A stretch of 64,000 nt of DNA from Salinimicrobium sp035607535 (GCF_035607535.1 NZ_JAYDZX010000012.1:62001-126000), one strand, 5' to 3'. Shown: positions 41,905 through 50,677, numbered from the stretch's first letter. The notes: generated by a model from the sequence alone, not told the origin. A program made the numbers and translations.

Positions 41905-42486
41905 TTACCCCTCAAAAGTGGCTAAAAAGTCAATCAATTTGCAGGTTGCGCGGGCACGGTGACTTATTTGGGATTTTTCCTGCAGGCTCATTTCGGCAAA
42001 TGTCGCCGATTTTCCTTCTGGTTGAAACACAGGATCATAGCCAAATCCCTGTAATCCTTTCCTCTCAAAAATGATCTTTCCGGAACAAATTCCGGTGAAG
42101 GTGTGAAGTTCGTCATTCAGATAAAGGGCAATGACAGTTTTAAAGCGGGCGCTGCGGTCTTCTTTTTCCTGAAGTTCCTTTAAGAGTTTTTCAATATTGG
42201 CTTCGCTGCTTTTCTCTTCCCCGGCATACCTGGCCGAATAAACACCGGGAGCGCCGTCTAAAGCCTCAACTTCGAGTCCGGTATCATCGGCGAAGCAATC
42301 ATAGCCGTACTTTTCCTTTACATATTCAGCCTTTTGAATTGCATTTCCTTCTATAGTTGGTGAGGTTTCAGGAATATCTTCGTTGCAGCCTATTTCTTCC
42401 AGGGAAAGGAGCTGGACCCCTTCCGGCATCAATGCCTGCACTTCTTTGATCTTGTTCTTATTGTTGGTAGCAAATACTAGCTTCAT
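41905..42486 (-). CDS. rdgB: non-canonical purine NTP pyrophosphatase
   Basis: 193 residues of the ITPase/HAM1 family. Substrate loop ATNNKNKIKEVQ at the N-terminus, catalytic DDTGLEVEALDGAPGVYSARYAG (about 68-90) and SHRARA near the C-terminus are present. It hydrolyses dITP, ITP and XTP to monophosphates and PPi and so keeps deaminated purines out of DNA. It stands seven bases downstream of rlmH on the minus strand. Confidence 0.93.
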   Translation of the reverse strand: MKLVFATNNKNKIKEVQALMPEGVQLLSLEEIGCNEDIPETSPTIEGNAIQKAEYVKEKYGYDCFADDTGLEVEALDGAPGVYSARYAGEEKSSEANIEKLLKELQEKEDRSARFKTVIALYLNDELHTFTGICSGKIIFERKGLQGFGYDPVFQPEGKSATFAEMSLQEKSQISHRARATCKLIDFLATFEG

Positions 42487-42492
42487 TGAATT

Positions 42493-42966
42493 TTATTTGT
42501 GATGATAAGGTTCATTCCGCAGAATGGTGAAAGCCCGGTATAGTTGTTCCACAAAGAACAGCCGAACCATTTGGTGTGAAAATGTCATTTTTGACAGGGA
42601 TAACTTTCCGTCAGCTCTGGAATAGATTTCTTCTGAAAAACCATAGGGGCCGCCAATGATGAAGATGAGCTGCTTCATGCCGCTGTTCAAACGCTTCTGA
42701 ATGTATTCTGAAAAGCCTTCAGAAGAGAACTGTTTTCCGTTTTCATCCAGCAGAACTACAAAATCTGAAGCACTGAGCTTTTCGAGGATCAATTTTCCTT
42801 CGGCAGATTTTTGCTGGTCAACAGAGAGGTTTTTCGTCTTTTTAAGATCGGGGATGATCTCGAATTCAAATTTGTTGTAGTGCCCCAATCTGTTGACATA
42901 GGTATCGATGAGTTTTTGCAGGGCAGGATCATCGGTCTTTCCTATAGTCAGCAATTTTATGGTCAT
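42493..42966 (-). CDS. rlmH: 23S rRNA (pseudouridine(1915)-N3)-methyltransferase
   Basis: 157 residues from MTIKLLTIGKTDD; a start at 43026 would add 20 residues that belong to no family member and would overlap nadC. SPOUT-type motifs are VVLLDENGKQFSSEGF, LIFIIGGPYGFSEEIYSRAD and LSKMTFSHQMVRLFFVEQLYRAFTI. It methylates helix 69 of the 70S ribosome. It diverges from nadC with 50 bases between the starts. Confidence 0.93.
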   Translation of the reverse strand: MTIKLLTIGKTDDPALQKLIDTYVNRLGHYNKFEFEIIPDLKKTKNLSVDQQKSAEGKLILEKLSASDFVVLLDENGKQFSSEGFSEYIQKRLNSGMKQLIFIIGGPYGFSEEIYSRADGKLSLSKMTFSHQMVRLFFVEQLYRAFTILRNEPYHHK

Positions 42967-43016
42967 GATGAAATTTAAGTGTTTACTTTGTAACTTTAGC
43001 AAAAATAGGCACTGCA

Positions 43017-43874
43017 ATGATTTCAAAAGAACAATTTGAAAAGGAAATTGAAATAATTATTGAAAATGCGTTAAGGGAGGACGTAGGTGAGGGAGATCAT
43101 AGTTCCCTGGCGTGTATTCCTGTAGAAGCACGGGGAAAAGCAAAACTTCTCGTGAAAGATACCGGAATTGTTGCGGGTGTGGATTTTGCTAAGCGTGTTT
43201 TTGAAAAGGTGGATCCAGAAATGAAAGTGGAAGTTTTGATCCCGGATGGCAGCCGAATCAAGCCGAGAGATATAGTTTTCTATGTTGAGGGAGCTTCGCA
43301 ATCCATTCTTAAAGCCGAACGCCTCGTGCTCAATGCCATGCAGAGAATGAGTGCCATTGCCACCAAAACCCGCACTTTTGCAGATAGACTGGAAGGTACC
43401 GACACGAAAATTCTCGACACCCGGAAAACAACGCCCGGGATTAGAGCATTAGAGAAATGGGCCGTTAAAATAGGCGGGGGAGAAAATCACAGATTTGCTC
43501 TTTACGACATGATCATGCTCAAAGACAATCACATCGATTTTGCCGGAGGTATAGAAACAGCTATTGCCAAAACCAGAAAATATCTCGCAGATAAAAACCT
43601 GAACCTGAAGATCATCGTCGAAGCCAGAAACATTAACGAGATCCAGCAAATTTTAAAAGCAGGGGGAGTGGACAGGATTTTACTGGACAACTTTAATTAT
43701 GATGAGACCCGGGAGGCAGTCGCTCTTATCAATGGCCGATGTGAAACCGAATCCAGTGGTGGTATTACCCTCGAAACTGCAAGAAAATACGCAGATTGTG
43801 GAGTAGATTTTATTTCCAGCGGTGCATTAACTCACTCGGTACACAATCTCGATCTCAGCTTAAAGGCTGTGTAA
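43017..43874 (+). CDS. nadC: nicotinate-nucleotide diphosphorylase (carboxylating)
   Basis: 285 residues. Quinolinate phosphoribosyltransferase motifs are EDVGEGDHSSLACIP, the MQRMSAIATKTRTFADRL region, the LDTRKTTPGIRALEKWAVKIGGGENHR loop (about 122-148) and IIVEARNINEIQQILKAGGVDRILLDNF. It turns quinolinate and PRPP into NaMN, CO2 and PPi. It precedes the BrkB-like membrane protein by four bases. Confidence 0.95.
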   Translation: MISKEQFEKEIEIIIENALREDVGEGDHSSLACIPVEARGKAKLLVKDTGIVAGVDFAKRVFEKVDPEMKVEVLIPDGSRIKPRDIVFYVEGASQSILKAERLVLNAMQRMSAIATKTRTFADRLEGTDTKILDTRKTTPGIRALEKWAVKIGGGENHRFALYDMIMLKDNHIDFAGGIETAIAKTRKYLADKNLNLKIIVEARNINEIQQILKAGGVDRILLDNFNYDETREAVALINGRCETESSGGITLETARKYADCGVDFISSGALTHSVHNLDLSLKAV

Positions 43875-43878
43875 TTGA

Positions 43879-44799
43879 ATGAGCAACGGCGAAACAACAA
43901 GTACAAAGAAAAAAGAAGGATTCACCTATTGGTGGGCCAGCCGGGCAAAAAAGATCATTCTTCCCGGGCTGGAAGGACTTTCTCTTTTTGACCTGTACAT
44001 TATATTTTACGCCGGGCTCGTCAAAGGAACATTTTCAGCAAGGGCCAGCGCCATCTCTTTCAGCTTTTTCATGGCGCTATTTCCTTTCTTGCTGTTCATC
44101 CTTAACCTTATTCCTTTTATCAATTTTATCGACGATTTTCAGTTGGAGTTCCTTGCATTCATTGACTCCCTGTTGCCACCTGAGACAAGCGAATTTTTCA
44201 ACGATATTTTCTACGATATAGCGGCAAGAAAACGAGGAGGTCTTCTTTCAATCGTGTTCCTGTTGTCTATTTTTCTAATGGCAAACGGTGTCAATGCTGT
44301 CTTTACGGGCTTTGAATTCTCCTATCACACCAAAAAGAACCGTTCAATAATAAGGCAATACATAATTGCTGTGGGGGTTTCGTTAATTCTGGCGTTGTTA
44401 TTGCTTATAACTGTTGTAGTGTGGGTATATCTCACCTATCTTACCGAAGATCTCAAAATGCTGCAGGTAGTAAATGATGCAGTAGTATGGGCAAATATTG
44501 GAAGGTATGTGATATTTACTGCAATGATCTATCTGGCCGTCGCTACCTTATATTATTTTGGAACCAAGGAGAGCAGGCTTAGCCGCTTCTTTTCAATTGG
44601 ATCTGTTTTTTGTACGATCTTTATTTTGTTGAATACTTATTTATTTGGATTATATATTGAAAATTTTTCATCTTATAACGAGCTATATGGTTCAATTGGG
44701 GCATTGTTGATATTGATGTTCTACATCTGGATAAATTCCAATATATTGCTGCTCGGTTTTGAATTAAACGCTTCCTTGATGAAGCTTAGAAGAAAATAA
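43879..44799 (+). CDS. YihY/BrkB-family membrane protein
   Basis: 306 residues with six transmembrane helices and the hallmark KGTFSARASAISFSFFMALFPFLLF (about 50-75) and GSIGALLILMFYIWINSNILLLGFELN (about 272-299). The family was once called RNase BN in error. Its function is unsettled, with export roles proposed. Likely translationally linked to nadC; no functional tie is evident. Confidence 0.88.
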   Translation: MSNGETTSTKKKEGFTYWWASRAKKIILPGLEGLSLFDLYIIFYAGLVKGTFSARASAISFSFFMALFPFLLFILNLIPFINFIDDFQLEFLAFIDSLLPPETSEFFNDIFYDIAARKRGGLLSIVFLLSIFLMANGVNAVFTGFEFSYHTKKNRSIIRQYIIAVGVSLILALLLLITVVVWVYLTYLTEDLKMLQVVNDAVVWANIGRYVIFTAMIYLAVATLYYFGTKESRLSRFFSIGSVFCTIFILLNTYLFGLYIENFSSYNELYGSIGALLILMFYIWINSNILLLGFELNASLMKLRRK

Positions 44800-44825
44800 T
44801 TTAAACTTAAATTTAAACACAAATT

Positions 44826-45389
44826 ATGAAGAACCTGCTAATGTTATTTATGGCTGTTGTGGTATCGTCAACTGCGGTAGCTCAAAAGAAGGTTGGAGGC
44901 GTGGTGCTTCCTGCTACTCAAAAATTCCAGGAACATACCCTGCAGCTTAACGGTGCCGGAGTAAGGGAGAAATTGTGGATCGATCTCTATGCTGCCGGAC
45001 TTTACCTGGATCAAAAAAATAAGAATGCCCAGGAGATCCTGAATTCGGATAAACCTATGGCTATAAAACTGCACATTGTTTCTAAGCTTATTAGTAGTGA
45101 TAAAATGGTAGAGGCTGTGACTGAAGGTTTTGAGAAATCCACAAATGGAAATACAGCTCCTATTCAAAATGAGATCAACACCATCCTTGGTTTCTTTAAA
45201 GAAGATATTACCAAAAATGACATTTTTGACCTGGTCTATATTCCCGGAAAAGGGGTTGTGGCTTACAAGAATGGTAAGGAAAAAGGAGTCGTGAAAGGAA
45301 AGGAGTTCAAAAAGGCTCTTTTTGGGATCTGGCTTTCCAACAGGCCGGCAGATGATGGTCTAAAGGACGATCTTTTAGCCGCAAACTAG
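44826..45389 (+). CDS. exported chalcone-isomerase-like protein
   Basis: 187 residues with a signal peptide (KNLLMLFMAVVVSSTAVAQ). The chalcone_isomerase-like domain covers most of the rest (LQLNGAGVREKLWIDLYAAGLYLDQKNKNAQEIL, FDLVYIPGKGVVAYKNGKEKG, LFGIWLSNRPADDGLKDDLLA). Bacterial members bind fatty-acid-like ligands and have no known isomerase activity; periplasmic. Bases 45213-45227 encode K-N-D-I-F and contain the recurrent palindrome. Confidence 0.82.
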   Translation: MKNLLMLFMAVVVSSTAVAQKKVGGVVLPATQKFQEHTLQLNGAGVREKLWIDLYAAGLYLDQKNKNAQEILNSDKPMAIKLHIVSKLISSDKMVEAVTEGFEKSTNGNTAPIQNEINTILGFFKEDITKNDIFDLVYIPGKGVVAYKNGKEKGVVKGKEFKKALFGIWLSNRPADDGLKDDLLAAN

Positions 45390-45408
45390 TTTCTAGATCA
45401 AAACATTT

Positions 45409-45443
45409 AATAAACCATTCTTTTTAGGATGGTTTATTTTTTT
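45409..45443 (+). terminator. terminator of the chalcone-isomerase-like gene
   Basis: AATAAACCAT (45409-45418), 10-base loop, ATGGTTTATT (45429-45438), then six further T. It separates that gene from priA. Confidence 0.8.
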
Positions 45444-45457
45444 GCAGTAAATCCTCT

Positions 45458-45465
45458 TATTTTTG
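45458..45465 (+). promoter_or_regulatory. priA promoter -7 box
   Basis: TATTTTTG, an exact TAnnTTTG, 21 bases before the chosen priA ATG. It lies inside the longer in-frame candidate starting at 45429, which supports the later start. Confidence 0.55.
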
Positions 45466-45485
45466 TCTCAAACCCAGCCTCTAAA

Positions 45486-47933
45486 ATGCCATTTTTCATC
45501 AATGTTATTCTGCCGCTTCCACTGGAGAAACATTTCACGTACAGCGTGAGTCGTGATGAGGCTCAATTCCTTAGACCCGGAATGAGGGTTGCGGTTCCCT
45601 TCGGAAAATCAAAGATCTATACGGGAATAGTTGCTGAAGTGCATCAGGAGGACCCTGTTATCTATGAAGCCAAGCCTATTGAGCAGATCCTGGATAAAAA
45701 TCCGGTTGTAACTGAAGGTCAGCTGAAGTTGTGGCGGTGGATAGCTTCCTATTATATGTGTACAGAAGGAGAGGTGCTGCGGGCAGCCATACCAAGCGCT
45801 TTCCTACTCGAGAGTGAAACAATAGTTCAGCTTTTAAAAGGAGCTGAGGTACGCGATGAAGATCTGACAGATGATGAATTTCTCCTTTTTGAAGCCTTAC
45901 AGAGGCAATCTTCTATGAAGATCAACGAGATCGTTCAGCTTCTGGATAAGAAGACTGTACTTCCGGTGATAAATTCTCTGGTAGAGAAAAAGGTGGTGGT
46001 TGTAAACCAGGAGATCTATGAGCAGTACAAGCCGAAGGTAGAAAGATATGTAAAGCTGCATGAAAGGTTTTCAGAAGAAACTGCAATGCATGAGTTGCTG
46101 GATGAACTCGGCCGGGCACCAAAACAAAGGGAGGTGATTTTTACCCTTTTTGGAATGTCAGCAAAGGGAAAGGTGAAGATTTCTGAACTTGCAAAAAAAA
46201 GTGGTGCTTCCGCAGCTGTGATTAAAGCTCTTATAGAAAAAGGAATTCTGACGGAATTAAAAGTTGAAACGTCACGATTTAACCGGGACCTGGAGGAGGT
46301 AACCGGAAGGGTGGAGCTTAATGAGCATCAAAGAACTGCTTTACAGGAGATCCATAATGCTTTTAAAACTCAGGATGTTTGCCTGCTCCACGGGATCACC
46401 TCTTCGGGCAAGACTGAAATTTATGTGGAGCTTATAGAGGAGGCTATTTCCAAGGGAAAACAGGTGTTGTACCTGCTGCCGGAGATCGCACTCACCGCTC
46501 AACTTATAGCGCGGCTTCAGAATTACTTTGGACAAAAGGTGCTTATTTACCACAGTAAATATTCAGTTAATGAAAGGGTTGAGGTATATCAAAATGTACT
46601 TCGGAATTCAGAAAATGCCAGAATAGTCATAGGGGTACGCTCCAGTATTTTCCTTCCATTTCATGATCTGGGGCTTATCATAGTAGATGAGGAGCACGAA
46701 TCCACTTTTAAACAATATGATCCTGCACCAAGATATCATGCCCGTGATGTGGCAGTTGTTTTGGGGAAAATGCAGAAGGCAAAAGTGCTGCTGGGCTCGG
46801 CGACTCCTTCTTTGGAATCTTACTTTAATGCCGATCATTCGAAATACACCCTGGTGAACCTGGACCGTCGTTTTGGAAATGTGCTGTTACCGGAAATTCA
46901 AATTGTAGACATTAAGGAAAAACACCGGAAAAAGCGCATGACCGGCCACTTTTCCGATAGGTTGCTGGAGGAGATCAGGGAAACGCTTGATAATAATGAG
47001 CAGGTAATTCTTTTTCAGAACCGGCGAGGTTTTAGTCCTATTCTGGAATGCAATACCTGCGGACACTCCCCTCAATGTCCTAACTGTGATGTTAGTCTAA
47101 CTTACCACAGTCATAACAATCAGCTGCGCTGTCATTATTGCGGCTACCACATGGCGATGCAACAAAAATGTATGGCTTGCGGTAGTGATGAGCTTTCCAC
47201 TAAAGGTTTTGGGACAGAACAGGTGGAAACGGAATTGAAAGCTCTTTTTCCCAATCATAAAATAGGGAGAATGGACCAGGATACTACCCGTGGAAAGTAT
47301 GGTTATGAAAAGATCATTGAAGCATTTGAGTCGGGTGAAGTGCACATTCTGGTAGGAACACAGATGGTTACAAAGGGATTGGATTTTAGGAATGTACGGC
47401 TGGTAGGGATTATGAATGCGGATACGCTTCTCAACTTTCCCGATTTTAGAGCACACGAACGTAGCTTCCAGTTGATGTTGCAGGTTGCCGGCAGGGCAGG
47501 TCGGACTCAAAAAAGAGGGCTGGTGCTCATCCAGACCTATAATCCTCACCACCAGATAGTACAGCAGGTTTCCACGAATAGTTATCTGGAAATGTACAAA
47601 GAGCAATTGGAGGATCGCCGCAACTATAAGTATCCGCCATTCTACAGGCTTATCAGGATCAGCTTAAAAGGAAGGGATTATTCGAGAGTCAACGAGGGTG
47701 CCGACTGGCTGGCGACTTCTTTGAAGAACACCTTCAGGGAGAATGTGCTGGGTCCCGAATTTCCGCCGGTGGCGAGGATCCGGAATGAGTATTACAAGAA
47801 CATCCTGATAAAAATTCCGCAGCGGCAGTCCCTGTCAAAAACAAAAGATCTTTTAGGTCGGGTGCTCCAGAGCTTTAAAGCAATAGGGGCTTACAGGGGA
47901 GTAAAAACAGTAATAAATGTGGATCCTTATTGA
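45486..47933 (+). CDS. priA: primosomal protein N' (replication restart helicase)
   Basis: 815 residues from MPFFINVILPLPLEKHFTYSV, the usual PriA N-terminus (3'-DNA-end-binding domain). Helicase core: LLHGITSSGKTEIYVELI, DEEHESTFKQ and GSATPSLESY. Zinc-binding cysteines: CNTCGHSPQCPNCD and CHYCGY with CMACG, eight in all. Then MVTKGLDFRNVRLVGIMNADTLL and QVAGRAGR. It reloads the replisome at stalled forks. The gene ends seven bases inside the convergent LytTR gene. Confidence 0.95.
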   Translation: MPFFINVILPLPLEKHFTYSVSRDEAQFLRPGMRVAVPFGKSKIYTGIVAEVHQEDPVIYEAKPIEQILDKNPVVTEGQLKLWRWIASYYMCTEGEVLRAAIPSAFLLESETIVQLLKGAEVRDEDLTDDEFLLFEALQRQSSMKINEIVQLLDKKTVLPVINSLVEKKVVVVNQEIYEQYKPKVERYVKLHERFSEETAMHELLDELGRAPKQREVIFTLFGMSAKGKVKISELAKKSGASAAVIKALIEKGILTELKVETSRFNRDLEEVTGRVELNEHQRTALQEIHNAFKTQDVCLLHGITSSGKTEIYVELIEEAISKGKQVLYLLPEIALTAQLIARLQNYFGQKVLIYHSKYSVNERVEVYQNVLRNSENARIVIGVRSSIFLPFHDLGLIIVDEEHESTFKQYDPAPRYHARDVAVVLGKMQKAKVLLGSATPSLESYFNADHSKYTLVNLDRRFGNVLLPEIQIVDIKEKHRKKRMTGHFSDRLLEEIRETLDNNEQVILFQNRRGFSPILECNTCGHSPQCPNCDVSLTYHSHNNQLRCHYCGYHMAMQQKCMACGSDELSTKGFGTEQVETELKALFPNHKIGRMDQDTTRGKYGYEKIIEAFESGEVHILVGTQMVTKGLDFRNVRLVGIMNADTLLNFPDFRAHERSFQLMLQVAGRAGRTQKRGLVLIQTYNPHHQIVQQVSTNSYLEMYKEQLEDRRNYKYPPFYRLIRISLKGRDYSRVNEGADWLATSLKNTFRENVLGPEFPPVARIRNEYYKNILIKIPQRQSLSKTKDLLGRVLQSFKAIGAYRGVKTVINVDPY

Positions 47934-48637
47934 TTGGCAGCAAGGGCCTCAATAAGATTTGATTTCTTGTGCCTGCTCAATGGGATCTGTTGCTTGTCAA
48001 TCTCAATATTCCGGCTGTTGTAGCGTTCAATTTTGTCGAGATTTACAATGTAAGACTTATGGATCCTAAGGAATTTATTGGAAGGTAACTGACTTTCAAA
48101 TGACTTCATGGTCGCCAGTACTACAAAATTATCTTTCTCGGTCACAAATTTAACATAGTCACCCAATGCTTCGATGTACTTGAGCTTATTCAGAAAAACC
48201 TTACGATTCTTCAGGTTGCTCTTTACAAAGATGTAGTTATCATCTTCTGGCGGTGCTCCTTCATGTTTAAGCCTGTAAAGGTTGATCGCTTTAGAAACAG
48301 CATTAAGAAAGCGTTCTTTTGAAATAGGCTTATGTAGGTAATCTACTGCGTCGTAGTCGAAGGCTTTGAAAGCATATTTTGTCTTTCCGGTAACAAAGAT
48401 GATCTGTGGTTTATTAGGTAGGTCATCCAGCAGGTCAAAACCAGATAAGATAGGCATTTCTATATCGAGGAATATGAGGTCTACTTCTGTATCCAGTAAA
48501 CCGTTCTTGGTCTCAATGGCATTGTTGTATTCCGCCACCAGCTTAAGGTTAGGGTGATCTTTGATGAGTTTTACAATAGAAAGTCTTTGCAAACTTGAAT
48601 CATCAACGACAGCACATTTAAGTATTACTTCTTCCAC
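47927..48637 (-). CDS. LytTR-family response regulator
   Basis: 236 residues. Receiver domain (about 6-120): acidic pocket DDSS, phospho-acceptor Asp in DLIFLDIEMP (near residue 57), Thr/Lys switch residues in FVTGKTKYA and HKPIS. LytTR DNA-binding domain (about 140-232): VKSNLKNRKVFLNKLKYIEALGDYVKFVT and FLRIHKSYIVNLDKIERYNSRNIEI. No histidine kinase lies nearby, so its partner must be elsewhere. Its 3' end overlaps priA by seven bases. Confidence 0.92.
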   Translation of the reverse strand: MEEVILKCAVVDDSSLQRLSIVKLIKDHPNLKLVAEYNNAIETKNGLLDTEVDLIFLDIEMPILSGFDLLDDLPNKPQIIFVTGKTKYAFKAFDYDAVDYLHKPISKERFLNAVSKAINLYRLKHEGAPPEDDNYIFVKSNLKNRKVFLNKLKYIEALGDYVKFVTEKDNFVVLATMKSFESQLPSNKFLRIHKSYIVNLDKIERYNSRNIEIDKQQIPLSRHKKSNLIEALAANQ

Positions 48638-48741
48638 GATAAAAAGGTTAGCACTAGCAATAATAGCTAAAATAAATTATAAAAAAAAGTAAAAATTGGA
48701 TTTCATCGATTAAAGAAGCAGTTTACCTAGTTAACTTCTGC

Positions 48742-48772
48742 TTTGTAATATTAAAGAATAATGTTACTTTTG
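48742..48772 (+). promoter_or_regulatory. rpsF operon promoter, full consensus
   Basis: TTTG at 48742-48745, 19 bp, TACTTTTG at 48765-48772. An exact TTTG/TAnnTTTG promoter, 29 bases before the rpsF ATG. Confidence 0.85.
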
Positions 48773-48801
48773 CAGCCAATTTAATTTAAAGTAAAATTTT
48801 T

Positions 48802-49140
48802 ATGAATCATTATGAAACTGTTTTCATCTTGAATCCCGTTTTATCTGATGACCAGATAAAGGAAACAGTTAAGAAATACGAAGATTTTCTTGTTTCTAAC
48901 GGTGCCGAGATGATATCAAAAGAGAACTGGGGGCTAAAAAAATTAGCTTATCCAATTCAGCACAAGAAGAGTGGTTTTTATCACTTATTTGAATTCACTG
49001 CTCCAGGTGAAGTTATCAACCCTCTTGAAGTAGAATTCAGAAGAGATGAGCGTATGATGCGTTACCTAACTGTGAAGTTGGATAAGCATGCTGTGGCCTG
49101 GGCTGAAAAGAGAAGAAACAGAAACAAAGAAAAAGCGTAA
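48802..49140 (+). CDS. rpsF: 30S ribosomal protein S6
   Basis: 112 residues with MNHYETVFILNPVLSDDQIKETV, the WGLKKLAYPIQHKKSGFYHLFEF core and a basic tail (WAEKRRNRNKEKA). It binds 16S rRNA as a complex with S18 on the platform. First gene of rpsF-rpsR-rplI, the common order without the ssb often seen elsewhere. In a flavobacterial ribosome structure S6, S18 and S21 cover the 3' end of 16S rRNA. Confidence 0.97.
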   Translation: MNHYETVFILNPVLSDDQIKETVKKYEDFLVSNGAEMISKENWGLKKLAYPIQHKKSGFYHLFEFTAPGEVINPLEVEFRRDERMMRYLTVKLDKHAVAWAEKRRNRNKEKA

Positions 49141-49143
49141 GGT

Positions 49144-49440
49144 ATGTCATCAATTGAACAACAAGCTAAAGGAAAGAAAGACGGAGAGATAAGATATCTT
49201 ACTCCTCTTAATATTGAAACTAGCAAGACAAAGAAATATTGTCGTTTTAAAAGATCGGGGATCAAGTATATTGATTACAAAGATCCTGATTTCTTAATGA
49301 GCTTCGTGAACGAGCAGGGGAAACTTTTGCCACGTCGTTTGACCGGGACTTCTTTGAAATATCAGAGAAAAGTGGCTGTAGCCGTTAAGCGTGCACGTCA
49401 CTTAGCATTAATGCCTTATGTTGGCGATTTACTAAAATAA
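49144..49440 (+). CDS. rpsR: 30S ribosomal protein S18
   Basis: 98 residues. KKYCRFKRSGIKYIDYKDPDFLMSFVNEQGKLLPRRLTGTSLKYQRKVAVAVKRARHLALMPYVGD is the complete S18 pattern. The about 28-residue N-terminal extension (MSSIEQQAKGKKDGEIRYLTPLNI) is usual for Bacteroidota. It lies three bases after rpsF and partners with S6. Confidence 0.97.
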   Translation: MSSIEQQAKGKKDGEIRYLTPLNIETSKTKKYCRFKRSGIKYIDYKDPDFLMSFVNEQGKLLPRRLTGTSLKYQRKVAVAVKRARHLALMPYVGDLLK

Positions 49441-49452
49441 AAAGGGGCTATT

Positions 49453-49902
49453 ATGGAACTGATATTAAAGAAAGACGTAGAGAATTTAGGATTTAAAGAT
49501 GACGTTGTTACTGTAAAACCAGGATACGGCAGAAACTTTCTTATTCCTCAAGGTGCTGCTGTGTTGGCAACCCCTTCTGCTAGAAAAGTTTTGGAAGAGA
49601 CTCTTAAGCAGCGTTCTTATAAAGAGAAAAAGCAAATTGAAGAGGCAAAAGCTCAGGCTGCAAAACTTCAAGGGCTGGAAATTAAACTTACTGCAAAAGC
49701 AGGTGCCGGTGATAAGATCTATGGATCTGTAACCGATGCCGATCTTTCTGAAGCACTTTCAAAAGAAGGTGTAGAGATTGACAAGAAGTATATCTCTATC
49801 GCAGGTGGTAACATCAAGCGTTTAGGACAGTACGAAGCTACCTTGCGTTTTCACCGTGAAGTGGTTACTAACTTCAACTTCGAAGTTGTAGCAGAAGCTT
49901 AA
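49453..49902 (+). CDS. rplI: 50S ribosomal protein L9
   Basis: 149 residues. The N-terminal rRNA-binding domain is MELILKKDVENLGFKDDVVTVKPGYGRNFLIPQGAAVLAT; the long connecting helix EETLKQRSYKEKKQIEEAKAQAAKL and the C-terminal domain with KIYGSVTDADLSEAL and HREVVTNFNFEVV follow. Last gene of the operon; a strong terminator follows the stop. Confidence 0.97.
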   Translation: MELILKKDVENLGFKDDVVTVKPGYGRNFLIPQGAAVLATPSARKVLEETLKQRSYKEKKQIEEAKAQAAKLQGLEIKLTAKAGAGDKIYGSVTDADLSEALSKEGVEIDKKYISIAGGNIKRLGQYEATLRFHREVVTNFNFEVVAEA

Positions 49903-49922
49903 TTGCTGAATAAATATGATGT

Positions 49923-49953
49923 AAAGCCTGCTTCTAACGGAGTGGGCTTTTTT
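49923..49953 (+). terminator. rpsF operon terminator
   Basis: AAAGCCTGCTTC (49923-49934), loop TAAC, GGAGTGGGCTTT (49939-49950) with G-U pairs, then TTTTATTTT. The whole 12-bp stem can pair. Confidence 0.8.
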
Positions 49954-49960
49954 ATTTTAG

Positions 49961-50072
49961 TTGGCAGTGCGCAGTAGCTAGTTAGCAGTACTTAATAAGA
50001 AATTCATAAATGATCTAGAGCTCCAACCCTTTTAATCTTTAGAAAAAAACCTTAAACCTTAAACCTTAAACA
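49961..50072. repeat. two degenerate 7-bp-period arrays before the DUF6495 gene
   Basis: 49961-49995: TTGGCAG, TGCGCAG, TAGCTAG, TTAGCAG, TACTTAA. 50048-50072: about three and a half copies of ACCTTAA/CCTTAAA, the second ending at the TTG start codon of the DUF6495 gene. The stretch between carries no gene. Confidence 0.6.
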
Positions 50073-50549
50073 TTGAAATACGCCCGATTAACAAAAGAGC
50101 AATTTGAAGAACTGCATCAGGAGTTCATAAATTTCCTTGCAGCCCAATCGATAACAGGAGATGAGTGGGAGGAAATAAAGTCAAAAAAACCTGATGTGGC
50201 CGAGCAGGAGCTGGATGTTTTTAGTGATCTTGTATGGGAAGGGGTTCTCAATAAGGCAGAATATCTCGAACATTTTTCTCCCAACCAGATCTACCTCTTC
50301 AAGATCACAGAGTTGACCATAAATCTTATTGCCGTAGAAGTAAAAAATGAGGCTATAGATGTCACTACCCGTCACGGTTATGCCTGGCTTCAGCAAAACT
50401 TAATGGATGACAGGGTTTCTCTGTATACATCTTCAAAGAATATCAGCGAAGACAGGAATAAGGATATTTTTGCGCTTATACAGCAGGGAGCAGTGATCAC
50501 AAAGGGGGAATTGTACAACTTCTTTGAGAAGCATCTTAATCTAAGTTAG
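50073..50549 (+). CDS. DUF6495 family protein
   Basis: 158 residues. Family N-terminus KYARLTKEQFEELHQEFINFLAAQSITGDEW, so the TTG at 50073 is taken as start; no ATG is available before the conserved part. The rest is a mixed alpha/beta cytosolic protein (IYLFKITELTINLIAVEVKN, NISEDRNKDIFALIQQGAVITKGELYNFFEKHL). Bacteroidota-specific, function unknown. It is flanked on both sides by heptamer arrays. Confidence 0.75.
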   Translation: MKYARLTKEQFEELHQEFINFLAAQSITGDEWEEIKSKKPDVAEQELDVFSDLVWEGVLNKAEYLEHFSPNQIYLFKITELTINLIAVEVKNEAIDVTTRHGYAWLQQNLMDDRVSLYTSSKNISEDRNKDIFALIQQGAVITKGELYNFFEKHLNLS

Positions 50550-50677
50550 GAGTTAAGAGTTGGGAGTTCAGAGAATTTAGGATGTTCAAATGTCTCCGCG
50601 AGCGCCTGCCAGGAGGCAGAGAATAACAAGTTTAACTCCTAACTCCTAACCCCAAACTCTGAACTCTGAACTCAAAA
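50550..50677. repeat. 7-bp-period arrays as facing arms
   Basis: Left arm from 50550: GTTAGGA, GTTAAGA, GTTGGGA, GTTCAGA. Right arm from about 50634: AACTCCT, AACTCCT, AACCCCA, AACTCTG, AACTCTG, AACTCAA, AACTACT. The arms are reverse complements (for example AACTCCTAAC with GTTAGGAGTT) and can close a hairpin. The middle (50585-50630) is unlike the arms and GC-rich, with CTGCC-AGGA-GGCAG as a small hairpin. Confidence 0.8.

Noticed and set aside
45429..45485. Longer priA start at 45429
   Set aside because: It would place the start inside the preceding terminator and before the TATTTTTG promoter; the PriA N-terminus begins at 45486.
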